NCBI GenBank assembly: GCA_029747015.1
Contig: JAKOGI010000180.1
Span: 886,001 to 950,000 of the forward strand
Origin: Carnegiea gigantea
Lineage: Eukaryota; Streptophyta; Magnoliopsida; Caryophyllales; Cactaceae
DNA: 64,000 nucleotides
Direction of reading: 5' to 3'
Position numbers and translations under genes: made by a program. Positions 30,905 through 43,860 of this stretch are shown piece after piece (the first letter of the stretch is position 1; each line of letters starts with the position of its first letter). Below the pieces are notes generated by a model. That model was not told where the DNA came from. It searched no databases and saw nothing but the letters and a program-made list of their open reading frames with translations.

Positions 30905-32830
30905 ACCTTGTTAAGATCTTAGATAATAATGAACCTTCAGAAGAGTGAACCAACATGCCCAACAGTATGCCTAACTCTGGAAGAGAAAAGATCACAGGGT
31001 CAACCTTAGATGAATGCCCGTATTAAGAAGCATTTTGATAAACGAATTGATCACCAGAACCAAAAGAATGATATCTCTAAAAGTGACATTGTAATAACTG
31101 ATAAAGGGAGTGATTTTTATGTTGCTAATTTTTTGCCTTGTTAAATTATAATAGTGTTCTTATTCAAGGGCCTTGGTTGCTCGGAGATGATTACCTAATA
31201 ATCCATAAATGAGGTACTATAATTTATTCCATAAGAGGCTTTTTGCTACTTGGATTCAGATTGTAAGACTTAGTTTGGAGTATTTTAAGAAGGATTTCAT
31301 TCAAAAAATATGGGGACAAAAATATGATGGACTGCTGCGTGTGGAGAAAACTACTGTTGTTTTTAAACATAATCAATATATGAGGGTGAGAGTGGAAAAG
31401 AGTCTTTCTAAGCCTTTATAGTTTAAGCTCAGACTTTATGGCAAAATTCTAGAATATTCAATATGAAGGTTAGAAATTATTTTGTTTTTTATTGTGCTAA
31501 AATTGATCACGATCAAGAAAATTATCCTCTAAAATGTCATAAGCATGGTGAGAAAGTTGCAACCAATCTTGTTAATGATATTGATAAGAATACTTACACA
31601 TATAAGCGCCCCAAAGAAGATCAACAATTTAGGAGTTGGATGTTAGTGAAGAATTCAGTTCAAAAAAATAAGCATATGAGTCGGACCGAAGAGAAAAGGT
31701 AAAAACTGGAAAATCCATAACAAAAACCCATTGAGCAGTAAACAAAGAAGAAATACTAATTTGGATATTGAGAATTCTTCTCCCTTGCCAGTAGCCCGCA
31801 TAACAAGAATAAGGAAATAAATAAACCATAATTGCAAGGCTCACAGAGTCAGATCTCAACTTGAAAATGAATGAGGAGGAAGATGTGCAAAACATGGAGC
31901 CTATAATCACAGAGGGATTGCAGGGAGTTAATAATTCCCAAATTGAGAAAGAGAATATCTACATGACCCAAGACCTAAGAGGTCGTTAACATAAGATGTT
32001 TGTGGTGCTAGGTTCAATGGTGCTTCAAAATAAATAGGCTTTAAAATAAAAAAAGACTACTGCCCATATAACCTAATTCAAAACCTCCTAAGAATGTTCC
32101 TAAGAAATCATAAAGCCTGATGTAGAATTTTGCTCCTTAGAAAGAGGGGGGGGGGGACCTTAGAGCGGGCTTATCCAACCCAGTTGTCTTGAATAGTGAG
32201 AAAAGTTCATCTTCAGGTACTCCTTATAAAAGCATTTTAGTTAATAAAATTAGAAGAAGAGTCCTTCCTAGGGCTTCTATATTTTCAAGTTCTGAATAAG
32301 TGGTGGACTCCCCTCATCATGGGAAGCACGAAGGCACCATGTAGTACTTGGATTCTCTTACTTTAGGGATCCGCCAAATCTCCAACACCTACATGATGAG
32401 GGAGCTAGTGACATAGAAAATTTGCATGATCGTAGGCTCAATCGATCCTCAAAAGCTACAGGGTAGAACGAACATAGGTACAGGACTAGGAGGATAACAA
32501 GTTGTCTCTGCTATGCAAGGAGATGGTATAGAGTCATTTGGTGACAAGATATCTTGGATCAGTTGGACTGTAGGTGATTATTTCCCCATGAATCAAAATA
32601 ATACTGGTTTACAGGATAAATCATCTAGTTCTAGTTTTACTAAAATCAGATTGTTTATTTGGAAAGTTAGAGGTATCGGGAAACTTGGGCTTTCTGAATT
32701 TTGAATACTCTCAAATAGCATATTAGTATACAAAATTCTAAAAATCTCACACTAGTTGGAACACATATTAGTGGGAAGAGATTAGATGAAGTCTGTTAAA
32801 AGATAGGTTTGATGACTACTTTCATGAAGT

Positions 32831-34123
32831 TGATCGGGTCGCAAGCGTATGGTGGCATTGTAGTAAATCAAGGTCATGTTCCATAAGGATTAGGTCAATG
32901 CACTAGACCATAATTCCTTAAAGGGGGCTAAGAAAATCAAGATTTGGAATTGGTAAGAATAACAAGCTAATAAAACAACTAGAAGTTAATTCAAATGAAA
33001 ATAAACATCCAGCAATATGTTTCACCACACAATAAATTACTCAAGTACATTGTACATCAATCAATCGAAGCGGACTTAGTTTAGAGAACGGTAATTAAAT
33101 CACCGCTATGGTCTTTTAAGTTATAGTGAAATGCCTAGAATTAATCGATCCTTTACTATTATGGCTTTCAATCAATCTAGATTTATTAAGCAAAAGATTA
33201 TCATGCATGCCCTCTCAAATGGTAAATCTTTCTCAAGAGTTCACACAAACAAGTCTGATTTTAGTTTTCCGATGCTAAGTTTCACCTTCAAATACTTCAC
33301 CCATATTTGAAATCAAACAATAAGATGACCAATCAATATACTTGCAAATCAAAACTTTAAAACCAGATTGAACGTGAAAATTAACATAGATTGAAACATT
33401 CAAGCATAACAACATTAAGCAAATGCATTCAATGGATGGAAAACCCCCAAATTCATTGAAACTACAAACAAAACATGATTCAAAATCTCTAATTGAAAAC
33501 TAAAAACATAAATCTAAAGGAGAAAAGAGAAAAAAAAGGTAAGAGATGCTCAGCCTTAGCACACTTGAAATTCGATCAATGCAACCCTGGTCTAGTATCC
33601 TTGCGAATCTTGCTCTTTAGCTTGATCTCCTGCCATTCTAATGGAGTCTAATTTGATCTAGACAATAGTATATGATGAATATCTAATGGTGGATGGGTTA
33701 GATGCTTGCCTCATGTAACAAGAATGGCCTAGCACATTGTCAAAACAGTTAAAAACTAAAAAGACTTGGCCGATTTGAACTGAAATGAGTTATATCTGAG
33801 CAACATAGACTGACCCATGTCCCTCCATAAGACCAGGTCGTGTTGGCTTCTACTTCGCCCAGTTTCATCTACTATGCAATACAGTCCATATTTGACATCC
33901 TAGGATGACCGTGTAAACTAACCCAAGTTGATCACATTGTAAAGATAGGCAAATCTCATATCCTTTTACGTTTTGGGCCTCTCTCATCTTTCTTTTAGAT
34001 ACCCTTGAGTTTAATTTTTAAAATCTATACAAACAAAATATAAACACAAAACACACGAAACCTAAGCATCATAATGGGAATGAGGGCATAAATCACTCAA
34101 ATGTGCACACTAATCCCCTATCA
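32831..34123. mobile_element. probable solo LTR, 1.29 kb, inside LINE endonuclease
   Basis: The ends TGATCGGGTCGC and AATCCCCTATCA form a short inverted repeat (TGATxGGG/CCCxATCA) as LTRs do. The endonuclease-like translation of the LINE stops at one side (FHEVDR just before) and resumes after it. No matching 5-bp TSD was found, so the call rests on ends and on the interruption only. No coding sequence is recognised within. Confidence 0.42.
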
Positions 34124-36430
34124 TGATAGACAAACTCTCACAAAATCCTATGCAGATATGACATTAATAAAAGCTTGGGGTTTCATGGGAGATCTATATT
34201 TCATAGGACTCGAATGCAGTGCAACTTACCCCTATTTAATCTCATCCCCAATTTGTTACTGCAGAGGTTGAGAAGAAAGGCATAGTCATGGATGTCCAAG
34301 ACGGTGTATACTAATCCTAATTAGCAATATAAGGAGGAGGTCTAGAGTTAGACCTCATGGTGAGTTCTAGGTCTAAGCCATGCCTTTTTATTAGGGATTC
34401 CAATGACACTCGTAGCCAAAAGAAGAAACCATGGAGGAGACGTATGGAAAGGTGACGTGCTAGATTTAACCAACTAGATTGAGAACAATGGTCTTCTTGA
34501 CTTTGGCTTCTTAGAACCAAATTTACTCAATCATTTGGAATGAATGAGGATTCAACAAAGCGAGCTCAACTAGATAGAGTTCTATGTAATTTAGAATGGA
34601 AAGATCATTTCCAGAAGTGTGCTGTAAGACACCTTCTATTCAATCAATCAGACCATTGCCCTATTTTGGTGAGCATGAATTACTTTGCATTACTTCCTTA
34701 GAGTGGCAAGCCTTTTATTGTCAAGCTTTCTCAATGTCTCATCAAAGCTTTGAAGACTTTTTGTTGCAAAATTGGAGGAAGGATCTTTCTTTGATCCCAG
34801 CTCTTACTCATTTATCTAATGATCTTCAAAGTTGAGCAAAGAGGTTTATGACAATTTATTCAGCAAGAGGAGGAAATTATGATGATGCTGGAAGGCATTC
34901 AAAAGTAGATGTCGATAACAGGAGAGCATGCTTCCTAAAACTTGATGCGAAATTGCATAGAGAATTGGATGACAGCTTGTCTAAAATTGAGATGGTGTGG
35001 CTCTAGAAATTGAGGGTGGAGGCTATTTGAGGTGAAGGTAGAAATACTCATCATTTACTCTTGGTACGATCCTTTGCAGAAAGAGGAACCCAATTGAGAC
35101 CCTTCAATCATCAACTAGAAAGCGGGTTACAAATTAGAAATCTGTTAAGAAACTGGTGGTTGATTTTGTTGCTGATATCTATTATGATCCTACATCTGAT
35201 CTTGATAGACATGATTTGTTAAGAGGTCAATTTTAGAAACCTAAACAACAACTTCTAGATGATTTATCCAGGCTTTTTCTTTGAGAGACGTCTATGAAGT
35301 TTTGAAGATGATGAACCCTTATAAAGTCCCTTAAGAAAATGTTTACTAACCTTTATTCCACCAAAGATATTGGTTGTTGGTTAAGAAAAGTGTGAGCAAT
35401 ATGATCTTAGGGGTTCTATAAGATCAAAATTTATCAAAAAGTTTGAATCAGGTAGATGATTATCGGCATATTTCCCGATTTTATCCTGCAAATTAATATC
35501 TTAAGGCTATATAGTTCAAAGACTAAATGTGGTACTTCCAGTACTTATTTCTCCTACCAAAGTAGCTTTGTGCTAGGGTCACAAATTTCTGATAATGTGA
35601 TCATCACATAAGCAATGCCCCATTCAATGGGAAAGAAAAGGGGCAAACCAATATGATGGCTATTACCTAGGCAGAACTTATGATCGCTTAAATTGGGGTT
35701 ATGGCATACTCTCTTGGAGATATATTTACCTTATTTTTTAACGGAAATAATCATGCTTTGTATCACTTCCTGCTCAATGACCATTCTTTTGGAATGGTGG
35801 AACCATGAGACCTATCCGACAAGGAAAATTAGTTGAGGCGACCCCCTATCCCTTAATCTCTGTGTGGCTTGCATGGAAATATTTTTGCACCTTGTTGAAC
35901 AAGAAGTCCTTCTTGGCCATTGGAAGCCAATCTTGGTTTATAAAGGAGGGACAAAAATTGTGAGTTTGTTTTTATTGATGATGTGATACTGTTTGCCAAA
36001 GCTAGTGCTAAACAAGTTAGGGTCATAAGGGCAGTTAAGACAAGTTTTGCATAGCTTCGTGATAGAAGATTAGTTGTGCTAAATCTAAGGTTCTAGGGTT
36101 AAATGGATCTATTGTTTTGTAGAATCGCTAGATTTACCTCAATAAGGGGTAATCTAAAAACTGTTTTATTGAAGTCTAAACCTAGCAAAGGAAAGGAATG
36201 TCACAAAGTGTTGGCTTCAGTTCACATAGTTCTGTTATTGCGATAGGTATGCTTAAGGTAATATTCAAATGAATGTGGAGTATGAAGCTATGTTTCGCCA
36301 ATGTAGACATTTGTGTCCTTATTTAGATTGGGAGTTGTAATTTCACACTTGTATCGAATGGAACGATGCCCTAGGAAATTCAAGAATTGCTCTAGGAGAC
36401 GGAGTTCATGTGCTTGACTCTACTATTTGT

Positions 36431-37000
36431 ATTCATATTTATATTTTAAGTGTTTTGTATCAAGACATTGCCGGGGCCGCTTGGCCTTGAATTATGGCTA
36501 TTTAATAAACGTAGTTAATCCTTCTTTTGCTCCAACAAAAAAAAAAATCCCAAAAGAAGAAAAAGGAAAAAAGAAAAGGGCAAAACGAATGCGGGCAATG
36601 GAGTTTCACCTGCCTCTTGCGCCCGTGAATTTCACGGCCGAAATTCCTACGGTTTCCACTTTCTGGTGTCCTTTCTTCTTTTTCTCTCTCTAGATCTGCT
36701 GCACCTCTCTCAATGCTGGCTTCAACCGTTTTATGTACTAGTGACCAACACAATTAGCATAGCACCCCATTTGGCTAGATCTATATTTTCTTCGGAAATC
36801 CCTGATAGTTTGAAGTGTGTGTCAACTATTTATCTTCGGATCATATTCGCGATTTCTGGGTATGCTCTTCTCGAGCTTAGATCTCCTTCAATTTTTCTGG
36901 GTATCTGATTGGACTAAGGAGTAATTGCTAGCTAAATTTGATGTATGCTTGATAAAAATCAAGTGGGTTTCTGTTGATTTTTAGGGTGAGGGGTGGGGAG
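36431..37000 (+). promoter_or_regulatory. LIP1 upstream region and probable 5' UTR
   Basis: Between the LINE remains and the LIP1 start codon. 36590-36730 is pyrimidine-rich and GC-richer than its surroundings (CTTTCTTCTTTTTCTCTCTCTAG), like a plant 5' UTR. An intron in the leader is possible. The open frames on both strands here have no recognisable protein. Confidence 0.4.
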
Positions 37001-40000
37001 ATGAGGTTTTGGAGGGAGAGGGAGAGGGACAATAAGGACATTACTGGTGGGCTACTTTGTGGGCAGGTTCGCGTTCTTGTGGTTGGAGATTCAGGTACTC
37101 AATTCTCTTATTGATAATACTTCATCTTACATGATCCGAACCCCCCCTTGATGCTAGGATTGTACTTTCGTTTAGTTTTGATTAGCTTATTGTTAGAATT
37201 ACATATAATGTTTAATCATTAAGCCGAGATGATCATGGTCACTTGGATGAGGATGGAAATTTCTTTATCTAGATAGTTTTTCCTAATATATCCACGCATT
37301 TGCTTGGATTTTTGAAGTTGGCCTGGTGGACTACTGAACTCTTGGTTCAGTGCAATGTAACAGAAGTACCAAATCTTGAATAAACTCTTTCATTTTTTTT
37401 TTTTTTTGGGGGGGGGGGGGGAGGTTGGTTCATGCTGATTGCTGCATAAGTTGCAATGAAAATATGGTTTTGGGGTCAATTGATGTATGACATAGGAGAC
37501 GAGTTGCTTATGCGATATCTGTTTATAGGCTGTCGCTTGTGTTCATTGACGGGTTCATATGTATCTTGTTGGTGATTGTGAAGTCTCTTACCTTCTGTTC
37601 TATCCTCGGAGATTCAGGAAGTGGTATGCCAAATGACTGAGTTTTGTGTGGCGTTAAATTGAGGTGGTGACATGGATTCTACGTGTTTTTTTTTTTTTTT
37701 TTTTAATATCAAATTAGCCTCAGAATTGTACTGTGATATGTTTCTCAGTATTGTTTGTTTTTCAAGTATGCTGATTACTCATACAAGAGCTTAAGACACC
37801 ACATTAACTTAGTTTGCTTTTTTGGCATGGAGAAAACCAAGATATGCCTCAAATAGTTTCACAGCTGCATGGATCAGGAAAAACCCTTGCGATTATATAG
37901 AGGCCAATAGAGTCTTACATGAATGAAAGATTTTGTGAACTTCCATGCTCTAATCCCAGCCTATGGTTACCTTAGTGATTAGTGCCAAAAGGCAGTATAG
38001 TCACAGACGAACTGAAATTTCCCTCTTTATTCCTCCCTGTAGGAGTTGGGAAAACTTCTCTTGTACATCTGATAACCAAAGGTTCTTCCATCGCTCGCCC
38101 TTCTCCAACAATCGGATGTTCAGTTGATGTGAAGGTAAACCGTATATTCCCTTGGAAATCCTTGAGAGCAATTTGATTAATCACTATAGGTTCATGGTTT
38201 CTTTATTCATTATATGCATTGTGTTTGCTGCCCAACAGCACATTACTTATGGAAGTCCTAGCAGTTCCTCGAATAGCATTAAAGCTGATGCTGAAAGAGA
38301 TTTCTTTGTTGAACTTTGGGATATCTCAGGGCATGATCGGTACAAAGACTGTCGATCTATTTTCTATTCCCAAATTAATGGTAAGTGCCTCAGTGTTGAC
38401 CTGTCAAAAGACCTTTTTCTTCTTTGCTGGTAAAATGGGACCTTTACATGCTCGTTGCTTGACTGTAACTGAGCTATATCAAAGACTTTCTATTTTCTTT
38501 GCTGGTAAACCTCTGCCCTTAGGCAGGGCAGAAGAAGGGGGTTTCTAGGCAGGCGGAGGACAAATTGGTCATTGTACATGTATTTTGGAGTTGGTAATTT
38601 GCTCATTCTATGCAGCTATCTATGTCAAAGTACTATGGTTGGTTAGTTACTGTTATTTTGCTTGCACAAGACCGAACATGTGAAGATTGCTGCGTTGTTT
38701 CATGTTTAATATTATTCTGTAGTCAGTAGTCATTATTCAGTGAAGGTCCTGTACATATGAGGTCCAAAAGCAATTGCCATAAGCTTTCATGCTGATATGC
38801 TTTCTGGTGAGCTTTGTGGTTTCTCAAAGCCAAAGTGGTATTAAGAAGGTTTCTGTGTGTGGATTTACTGCATAATGATAGAGATACAAAGCTATGCTTC
38901 TACTGCAACAAAAAATTGATGCTATTCGTTATATTATGCACCTTATTGTCTTTCAAGGTACTTATTTCTTTGAAGATTTTTCCCATAATGGTATGTTCTA
39001 TTGTTATCTGAGTCTACTCTGAGAGGTTCTTATGATGATTGGGTAGCACCCTATTACTATTGTATTGTTTATATCTCATTTAAGTCCAGAATTAGTTTGT
39101 GATAATTTGTTACTTTCCATGTGTTGAAACTTTATGTGCAGGCATCATTTTTGTTTATGACCTTTCACAACGTAGAACTAAAACAAGCTTGAAGAGATGG
39201 GCAGAAGAGATAGCAGCAACTGGGACTTTCTCTGCTCCAATGGGATCTGGAGGTCCTGCTGGCCTTCCTGTTCCTTATATTGTTATTAGTAATAAAGCAG
39301 ATGTCGCAGCAAAAGAAGGCATTCGTGGAAGCAGTGGTAATCTTGTGGATGTTGCTCGCCAGTGGGTGGAGAAGCAGGGGCTTCTGTCTTCAAGTGAGGA
39401 ACTACCACTGACTGAGAGCTTTCCTGGCACTGGAGCATTATTAGCTGTAAGATTTGAATTTCTGATTGGCAATATTGAATTTCATCTTCGTAATAATTTC
39501 TCAGGCTCTTTATTTAATTGCTTATTACCCTTCAGTCCATACTCTGAAGCCGAGTAGTCCGAAGGCTTTGCTAGACAAAGTTAGTATGGAAAAGTTGCTC
39601 TCTTCTCTCACGATTGATTTGATATGGTGTCTTTGTAATTATGGTCTTGATCTCTCGTAACCACTTAACCACTCATTGGATCTAAACTTGATGGGTCAAA
39701 TGATATTCAAACTTGCCTGAATAAACTTGGATGGGTAAAACTTTGCTATAGTGAGGTGCATCTAAGTCAGGAACTTAGGATTTTTTTTGCTGCCCTTCCT
39801 AGTTCATGAGCATGTATCATCTCATGCTGCCTTGCCGTCTCTCCTAGAAAATACGTGCCCACATATCTAATTTTGCTGGAAGCATATATTGCTGAAATTA
39901 TGAACAAATCATCGACTGCTTCCTGCCATGCTTCTTCTTATAGCAGTCCTCTGACTTGAGGCCATTGAGACCTTGGATGAGTCAAGACTCAAGACCCCTT

Positions 40001-42995
40001 GTCTATATTGTTTCTATTATCATTTACTTATCAAAACAGTCCTCTGGATGGTAGCTGCAGCCCTTGTTATACCTGAAAAGCCTTTGAATGACTACCATTT
40101 TTGCACTTTCCCATGATTATTTAGTAGCTGTTTTAATCCTTTCATCCTCTTGAGCAATGTGCACATTCATTGTACACTAAGTAGCTGCGATCTGACCAAA
40201 GCCTAAGGCCGGGTTCGTGCCCAGCAAAGACTGCTTGTAGGAATTTGTACACGTTATTGGTTAAAAGTTAACTTATGTGGTGTTGAAACTTTCATTGACT
40301 GTGTTTCCATAAGTGATTGTTGTCAGCAAGGATTGGTACCTTGGTCTTCTGGTCATGTGCCTCCTGCAAAAGAAAGATCACTTGCACAGGTAAAATTCCT
40401 GTAGAAGCTGGTGGGACCAAGCCTTCTCCATTCTTCATCGACTGATGAAGAAGGTGCTTAAATTCTCTGGGCGAGTTTCATGACTTACCAGTGATACTGG
40501 AGACTTGTCCACGATTGTAGTTAGACAGAAGTTGTAATGTGACATCCCATTGATGTTTTAAGCGCAGTGATTTTGAGTAGGGAATCTGGTCATCTAGTGC
40601 AAAGGAAAGAATGAGATTGAAAATTGAGAGATTACTCATGTGATTTCTGAACTTATAATCTTCATAGCCATCAAGGGATGACCTACTGGGAGGAGTCCCA
40701 CCTTCCATAATACAAGGGAGTGGACTGGAATGTTCCAGAGGCACAGGAAGATTCCCTCTCCCCTTGTCTTTTCACTGTGTTCTATGCCTTCGTCCATCTG
40801 GGTGTGCCCATGAGATATAGGGCCCGTTGATGGGCTATCTTACTCATACATCCACCCAGTCACCCACCAAGAATCTGGAGATATCGATATAGAAAACCTG
40901 CTTTGGAGAGATGCCAAAATGAAAATGAGTTTGGGAAGGAGTTGTGGAACATTTATGGCATTCATCCTCCATTTATTTATTTATTTATTTTTGGGGTCTG
41001 CATTCTGCAAAAACAGTTTTGACTTCCATGCAGAAGTTATTAATTGAGATGGGTTTATGTCTGCAATTAAATTGAATGGTTCCTCTTGGTGTTTCTTTCA
41101 CTGGTTGAGGAAGAAATCATGCCTTGATTGTTCCAATGTCGCTTGTTGGATCTTGTTAAATTCACAAAATGGCATTGTCTTGTGTGACTTTATATGTTGG
41201 AAGCTTGATGATTGATTGTGTCTGTAATACGTACAGGCTGCGAATGAAGCCCGATTTGATAAGGAAGCTGTGACAAAGTTCTTCAAAATGGTTTGTGTTG
41301 CCTTCATGTTTTTTTAATTAAAAAAAGGGGGCTATCCTTTGTATTTTGTGGGGAATCCTGGTCTAAATACTGTCTCTGCCTCACATATATGTAAATATTA
41401 TTTTTCAGTTGATTAGGAGAAGATATTTTCCAGATGAATTACCTCCATCAAATCCTTGGTCTGCTTCAACAATGCGGAGATCCTTCTCGTCATCAGATGA
41501 CATAACAAGCAGTGAGGATCAGTTTGGAAACCTCCCAAGGTATAGTCTGTCATTCCTGCTGTATGACTCTGATTCTCTCTGTTTGCATGACCACAAATCA
41601 TCCTGGTGGTGGATATCTCTCTTGGATAGATATGCACATGGCTCATACTTACCGTTCGCTAAAAGAAGAAACAACAGTCATCTTAGATTGTATTTGGAGA
41701 AAGAATATCCATAATAAAATCATGCAGAACTGTTGCAGCTTGCTCAATCCCTGAGCAAGCACAATCCTGGTCAATCTTGCTTAAATTATTGATACAGACA
41801 GCTCTGCTGAATGGAAGAGAACTGAAGTGATTGAAGAAAAACTTATCCACAGGAGGGGGGGAAAAGCTAAAGAAAACAAGTACAAACATCAGAAGTGGAA
41901 AGACATAAGGTTACTATCTAGAAAAATATGCCTAAAATATCCACTTTGATTCTAGTTATTCCGATGATTTCCTTTGCCGAGCAAACCAATTCAGCTTCAT
42001 ATTTCACACTAAGCGCTCCTTTGTCTGTACCAGTCTTATTTTCAACCCCCTCCCAAAAAAAAAACCGAAGACAAAAAAGGGGAGTTTGCTTGGTGAAAAT
42101 GGAAACCTATTGAGAAAACTTACTGTCAGAAAATGGAAGGTCCACTGCCCCTTTAGGGGGTAGCCAAGTGGTAGGGTGCTTGAGACCAAGGTTCGATTCT
42201 TCCTAGGCTGGGTGTGTGTGTAAATTTACCCATCCCAGAAAATGGAAGGTCCAACAGAATTGTTCCTACACTCCTGCATCTCTGTGGGGCAAGATTTCTC
42301 ATGTCTTGAAAATGGGCGTTTATTTTTTATTTTTTTTTTGTGGTGCTGGTTTTGCTTTTTTTTTGGGGGGGGGGGGTGTTGGGGACTAGGTAAATTTTAA
42401 GCGCTCATACAACTTGGGGACGACTGAACCTTAGTTTCTTTCTCTTGTGGAAACCAACCATCCTATATCATTATGTTATCCCATGGAGGCGTCTAGAAAA
42501 AGTTATTATTCCCATTGACATGCATTTGCTGTTATATTAACAATTACATTGTGATTGGTGCTTGTGCGCAACATGCCCAGACCTGCGTTAACATTTATGT
42601 TACGATGACCAAAGATAGTGTAACTAAGCAGCTACCTGCAATCGAGTATTGCATTCCTCAACCTTGGAGGTCAATGATCCTGCAGGAAAATATGAGTGAA
42701 TTTCTGATGCTAGTTGTTTAGAATTCCTTCTAATCCATGCAGTTATTCACTGTGCATAGACCGCGGCTTCAACATAATCCCCTGTGCTCTTCTTTGTTGC
42801 AGTTTAAGTGGAGACCCTTACAAGTACAATGTGCTTCCTCCCTTACCAGCTCAACACAGTCTTACGCCGCCTCCTACACTTTACCCTCAGCGGCCAATGC
42901 TGACCCCGGAAGCCAATAACGTGCCTCGTTATAGTCTCGCCAGTGCTGCAGAACTCAGTTACACTCGACCCAAGCGTACAGATATTAATGTTTGA
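37001..42995 (+). CDS. LIP1: LIP1-like atypical small GTPase, 7 exons, 336 aa
   Basis: Exons are 37001-37094, 38043-38134, 38239-38380, 39142-39446, 41237-41290, 41409-41539 and 42803-42995. All borders are GT-AG and in phase, giving 336 residues. The start MRFWRERERDNK, then VRVLVVGDSGVGKTSLVHL, TIGCSVDVKHITYGSP, FFVELWDISGHDRYKDCRS, FYSQING, DLSQRRTKTSL, SNKADVAAKEG, FFKMLIRRRYFPDELPP, the proline-rich LTPPPTLYPQ and the end KRTDINV mark it as Light Insensitive Period 1. Arabidopsis LIP1 is a plant-specific Ras-superfamily GTPase affecting the circadian clock and light responses. P-loop residues 29-37, WDISGH 89-94 and NKAD 160-163 are intact. There is no C-terminal prenylation cysteine, as expected of LIP1. 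Intron 4 (1.79 kb) contains two in-phase exon-like segments (see findings); intron 6 contains a SINE. Confidence 0.95.
42145..42236 (+). mobile_element. short tRNA-derived SINE in LIP1 intron 6
   Basis: This 92-bp insert is flanked by perfect 17-bp direct repeats AGAAAATGGAAGGTCCA (42128-42144 and 42237-42253). It carries an A box TAGCCAAGTGG (42161-42171) and a canonical B box GGTTCGATTCT (42190-42200), followed by a TG-rich end. It is a tRNA-like SINE, intact for pol III boxes but very short. It lies in the sense orientation within the intron. Confidence 0.85.
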
Positions 42996-43729
42996 AAGCA
43001 TATTTGTTTCAACATTTTTAGTAAATCCTACTCCTTGAGTTGCTGATGTTGGTCTATTGACCTTCTCTTAGCCTTTTCTTCCTTTTTTTTTCCTTGAAAA
43101 TTTTGGGCACCAATCCTTGTGATTTTGTTCTCAAATCACAGTTGATCAAAATGTGTAATATTATTGTTCAACGATGATTCATTTGTACCCAGATTTCTTT
43201 TAATCGATTTACATTTCTCTCTATTCAGTGTAGACAGGGCTAAGCGGATTAGCCAACTAATAGTACTATAGTGGATTCTTAAATGAGCCACCCCAAACTG
43301 GCAACTTGATTTTAGCACGGCTCCAAGTGGACCCATCCTGATTGATCAGACCTGAGATTTGTTTGACAAGCATTCAGGGTGCTTTTTTGCTGACCTTTTT
43401 TGACTTTTTTGTTTTTTTTTTGGGGGGGGGGGGGGGGGGGAGGGGTGTGTTTGGGAGAAAGCACCAAAAATCCTAAAACTACTCAAATTCCCTCTAACAT
43501 GAATGTATGATCAACAAGTTTTGGATGAATTCAAAATCGAGCGAACTTGTTCTAACCACAGCAATTAACTTCTCATTATTATCAGCAACATGATGAGTTA
43601 TACTTTAAAATGTATTAATGAAATATTAGGAAAATTATTTTTAACAACAGAAAAGCTACGTTTGTGATTTGTGATGACAATAATGAAAATAATGTGATAC
43701 CTTGAAATATTTCGTATTTTTCTCTACTC
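42996..43729 (+). other. LIP1 3' UTR/downstream region
   Basis: Directly after the LIP1 stop. It probably holds the 3' UTR and polyadenylation region; no site can be fixed by eye. A T(10)G(19) block lies at 43412-43440. No other gene seen. Confidence 0.4.
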
Positions 43730-43860
43730 TAACACTGTGTTTGGATTGAGATTAGAGGGGGAAGGGATGGGAAGGGAGGTTAATTAACCTCTTCCCCTTG
43801 TTTGGAAAAAAAAAAGATAGGGGGAAAGAGGGGAAACCTTTCACCTCTATGAACTCACAT

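Larger units (their letters stand above)
28080..36430 (+). mobile_element. L1-type LINE (ORF1 + ORF2), decayed and interrupted
   Basis: Plus-strand L1 whose parts follow in order around two inserts. The ORF1 N-terminus (about 28105-28280) includes EETDLLARLKKKIKRM. The ORF1 core (31130-31640) includes LEYFKKDF, LLRVEKTT and YMRVRVEKSLSKPL, the DUF4283/CCHC-type gag of plant LINEs. The endonuclease start is at 32640-32830 (IWKVRGIGKLGLSEF) and its end at 34560-34680 (LEWKDHF and NQSDHCPIL). RT follows (34740-36200) with RPIRQG-K-S and GDPLSLNLCVACME near 35810-35890 and FFIDDVILFAKA near 35970-36010. The thumb fades by about 36430 and no zf-RVT or RNase H is seen. Frequent stops show it is inactive. 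It is interrupted at 28382-30904 by a solo LTR and probably at 32831-34123 by a second one. Confidence 0.78.

Noticed and set aside
31209..31421. A separate small plus-strand gene
   Set aside because: Its EYFKKDF, VEKTT and RVRVEKSLSKPL motifs are those of plant LINE ORF1, and it lies in order with the rest of that LINE.
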